64,000 nucleotides of DNA from Frondihabitans sp. PhB188 (lineage in GTDB: Bacteria; Actinomycetota; Actinomycetes; Actinomycetales; Microbacteriaceae), in the NCBI RefSeq assembly GCF_003752365.1, contig NZ_RJUO01000001.1:372001-436000 (forward strand), written 5' to 3'. The notes beneath the pieces are model-generated. The model had not been told where the DNA came from and did no database searches. It saw nothing but the letters and a program-made list of their open reading frames with translations. The position numbers and the translations under genes are program-made. The stretch's first letter is position 1. Each line of letters opens with the position of its first letter. Shown here in pieces: positions 62,537-64,000 of this stretch.

Positions 62537-64000
62537 TCAGCTGCGGAGCGCGTCGACGATGGCCGTGAGCGCCGCCGGGATCGCGGCGACGTCGGAGCCG
62601 CCGCCCTGCGCCAGGTCGTCTTTGCCGCCGCCGCCCCCGCCGAGGACGCCGGCGGCGGTGCGGGCGAGCTGACCCGCCTTGGCGCCGGCGTCTCGCGCGC
62701 CGGCCGTGGTCGCGACGATCACCGCGGGCTTGCCCGCCACGTCGGCGGCGAGGGCCACGACCGAGGTCGAGCCCTGGCCCAGGCGGTCGCGAACCGACAT
62801 CGCCAGCGACCGCAGGTCGTCGCTCGAGCCCACGGCGCCGATGCTCTCGGCGACAACGGTCAGCGAACCGACCGGGGCGGCCGCGCCGACCAGCGCGGGC
62901 ACGCGGGTCTGGAGCGCCTTCGCCTCGAACTCGGCGATCCTCTTCTCAGCCGCCTTGAGACTCTGCGTCAGGTCGGCGATGCGGTCGGGAAGCTGCTCGC
63001 GCGGCGTCTTGAGCGACGACGTGAGCTGGTTCACGAGTGCGCGCTCGGTGGCGAAGTCGCGGAACGCGTCGACGCCGACCAGCGATTCGACGCGGCGGTT
63101 CGTCGAGCCGATCGACGATTCGCCGACCAGGTTGATGAGGCCGATCTGCGACGAGTGCGACACGTGCGTGCCGGCGCAGAGCTCGCGCGACCAGGGGCCG
63201 CCGATGTCGACCATGCGCACCTCGTCGCCGTACTTCTCGCCGAACAGGGCCATGGCGCCGGCCGCGCGCGCCTCGTCGAGCGGGAGGATGCGGGTGGTGA
63301 CCTCGAGGTCGTCGCGGATCTTCGAGTTGGCGATGTCTTCGATCTCGGTGCGGGTGTCGACGGACAGCGGGTTCGACCAGTTGAAGTCGAGCCGCATGTA
63401 GCCGGCCTTGTTGTACGATCCCGCCTGGTGGGCCTCCGGCCCGAGCACCTCGCGGAGGGCCGCGTGGATCAGGTGGGTCGCCGAGTGCGCCTGCGTGGCG
63501 CCGCGGCGGTAGGTCGGGTCGACGACGCTGGTCGCCGCGTCGCCCACGCCGACCTCGCCCGAGCGCACCTGCACTCGATGGCTGATGAGGCCCTTGACGG
63601 GCTTCTGCACGTCGAGCACCTCGAGGTCGAAGCCGTTGCCGACGATCGAGCCCTCGTCGGCGTCCTGGCCGCCCGACTCGGCGTACAGCGAGGTCTCGGC
63701 GAGGATCACCTCGGCGATGTCGCCGGCGACCGCCTTGGTGACCGACTCGCCGCCCACGATGATGCCCAGGATGGTCGACTCGGTGTTGAGGAAGTCGTAG
63801 CCGGTGAAGGTCGTCTCGCCGTGCGCGCGGAAGGCGGAGTAGACGCTGAGATCGGCGAGGGCGGTCTTGCGCGACTTCGCGTCGGCCTTCGCGCGCGACC
63901 GCTGATCCTGCATCAGAGAATCGAACGCCGCGCGGTCGACGGTGAGTCCCGCCTCTTCGGCGATCTCGAGGGTCAGGTCGATCGGGAAGCCGAACGTGTC
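62537..64000 (-). CDS. alaS: Alanyl-tRNA synthetase, 5' part missing
   Basis: The last 488 residues of AlaS, open to the window edge: the frame continues as DTFGFPIDLTLEIAEEAGL beyond the first in-window Met. Editing domain motifs HSATHLIHAAL and CAGTHVSHSS hold the zinc-binding histidines and cysteine; the DHHA1 tail GVLGGGGGGKDDLAQGGGSD is intact. The catalytic ATP-binding N-terminus lies outside. It charges tRNA-Ala and clears mischarged Ser/Gly. Confidence 0.96.
   Translation of the reverse strand, partial: DTFGFPIDLTLEIAEEAGLTVDRAAFDSLMQDQRSRAKADAKSRKTALADLSVYSAFRAHGETTFTGYDFLNTESTILGIIVGGESVTKAVAGDIAEVILAETSLYAESGGQDADEGSIVGNGFDLEVLDVQKPVKGLISHRVQVRSGEVGVGDAATSVVDPTYRRGATQAHSATHLIHAALREVLGPEAHQAGSYNKAGYMRLDFNWSNPLSVDTRTEIEDIANSKIRDDLEVTTRILPLDEARAAGAMALFGEKYGDEVRMVDIGGPWSRELCAGTHVSHSSQIGLINLVGESSIGSTNRRVESLVGVDAFRDFATERALVNQLTSSLKTPREQLPDRIADLTQSLKAAEKRIAEFEAKALQTRVPALVGAAAPVGSLTVVAESIGAVGSSDDLRSLAMSVRDRLGQGSTSVVALAADVAGKPAVIVATTAGARDAGAKAGQLARTAAGVLGGGGGGKDDLAQGGGSDVAAIPAALTAIVDALRS

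Overview
This window reads as an ordinary chromosomal segment of a high-GC actinobacterium, most likely a member of the Microbacteriaceae (Micrococcales). The evidence is the high GC content, the gene orders pyrR-pyrB-pyrC-x-carA-carB-pyrF-gmk-rpoZ and hisE-hisG-hisF-hisI-trpE-(two membrane proteins)-trpC-trpB-trpA-lgt, an ANTAR response regulator near pyk, an mIHF-type domain fused to guanylate kinase, and an actinobacterial PriA lacking helicase motifs. I see no prophage, insertion sequence, CRISPR array or rRNA operon. Nearly every housekeeping gene is on the minus strand. The only plus-strand genes are five short solitary ones: a hotdog thioesterase, a cold shock protein, a short-chain dehydrogenase, a small membrane protein and an epoxide-hydrolase-like protein.

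Layout, left to right (minus strand unless stated). 1-9.4 kb: rapZ (cut by the window edge), uvrC, uvrA, a short-chain dehydrogenase overlapping uvrB, uvrB and coaE, that is, the whole UvrABC nucleotide excision repair set. 9.4-16.3 kb: rpsA, a DUF885 hydrolase, an orphan mannitol-type PTS EIIB, polA, and a plus-strand thioesterase. 16.4-20.1 kb: PdtaR-like ANTAR regulator, tRNA-Leu(CAA), cspA (+), a two-helix membrane protein, pyk. 20.1-35.9 kb: gltD and gltB (glutamate synthase), lgt, trpABC with two small membrane proteins, trpE, hisI, hisF, hisG, hisE, rpe. This is a long co-oriented amino-acid block in which nitrogen assimilation, tryptophan and histidine synthesis and the pentose phosphate supply adjoin one another. 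36-44 kb: rsmB, fmt, degenerate priA, metK, an SDR (+) where coaBC would be expected, rpoZ, and the mIHF-gmk fusion. 44-52.7 kb: the complete de novo pyrimidine operon through OMP, except pyrD, with a PyrR binding hairpin in front of pyrR. 52.7-55.8 kb: osmC and an OhrR-type MarR regulator with its operator, nusB, efp, and a dienelactone hydrolase. 55.8-64 kb: a small membrane protein (+), aroB, aroK, aroC, an epoxide hydrolase family protein (+), mltG, ruvX, and alaS cut by the right edge.

Three features run through the whole window. Many genes have a TAGNNT-type -10 hexamer placed 6-7 bases before the start codon, which predicts leaderless mRNAs and helps choose starts (uvrA and the dienelactone hydrolase move inward). 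The 10-mer GCGCAGGAAC occurs at least 13 times on either strand, in coding and non-coding DNA, far more often than base composition would predict. Three intergenic palindromic elements (16.3, 36.0 and 42.7 kb) look like members of loosely related non-coding repeats. I found no convincing entirely new multi-gene system. The best candidates for novelty are the over-represented 10-mer, the palindromic elements, the mIHF-Gmk fusion and the orphan EIIB.
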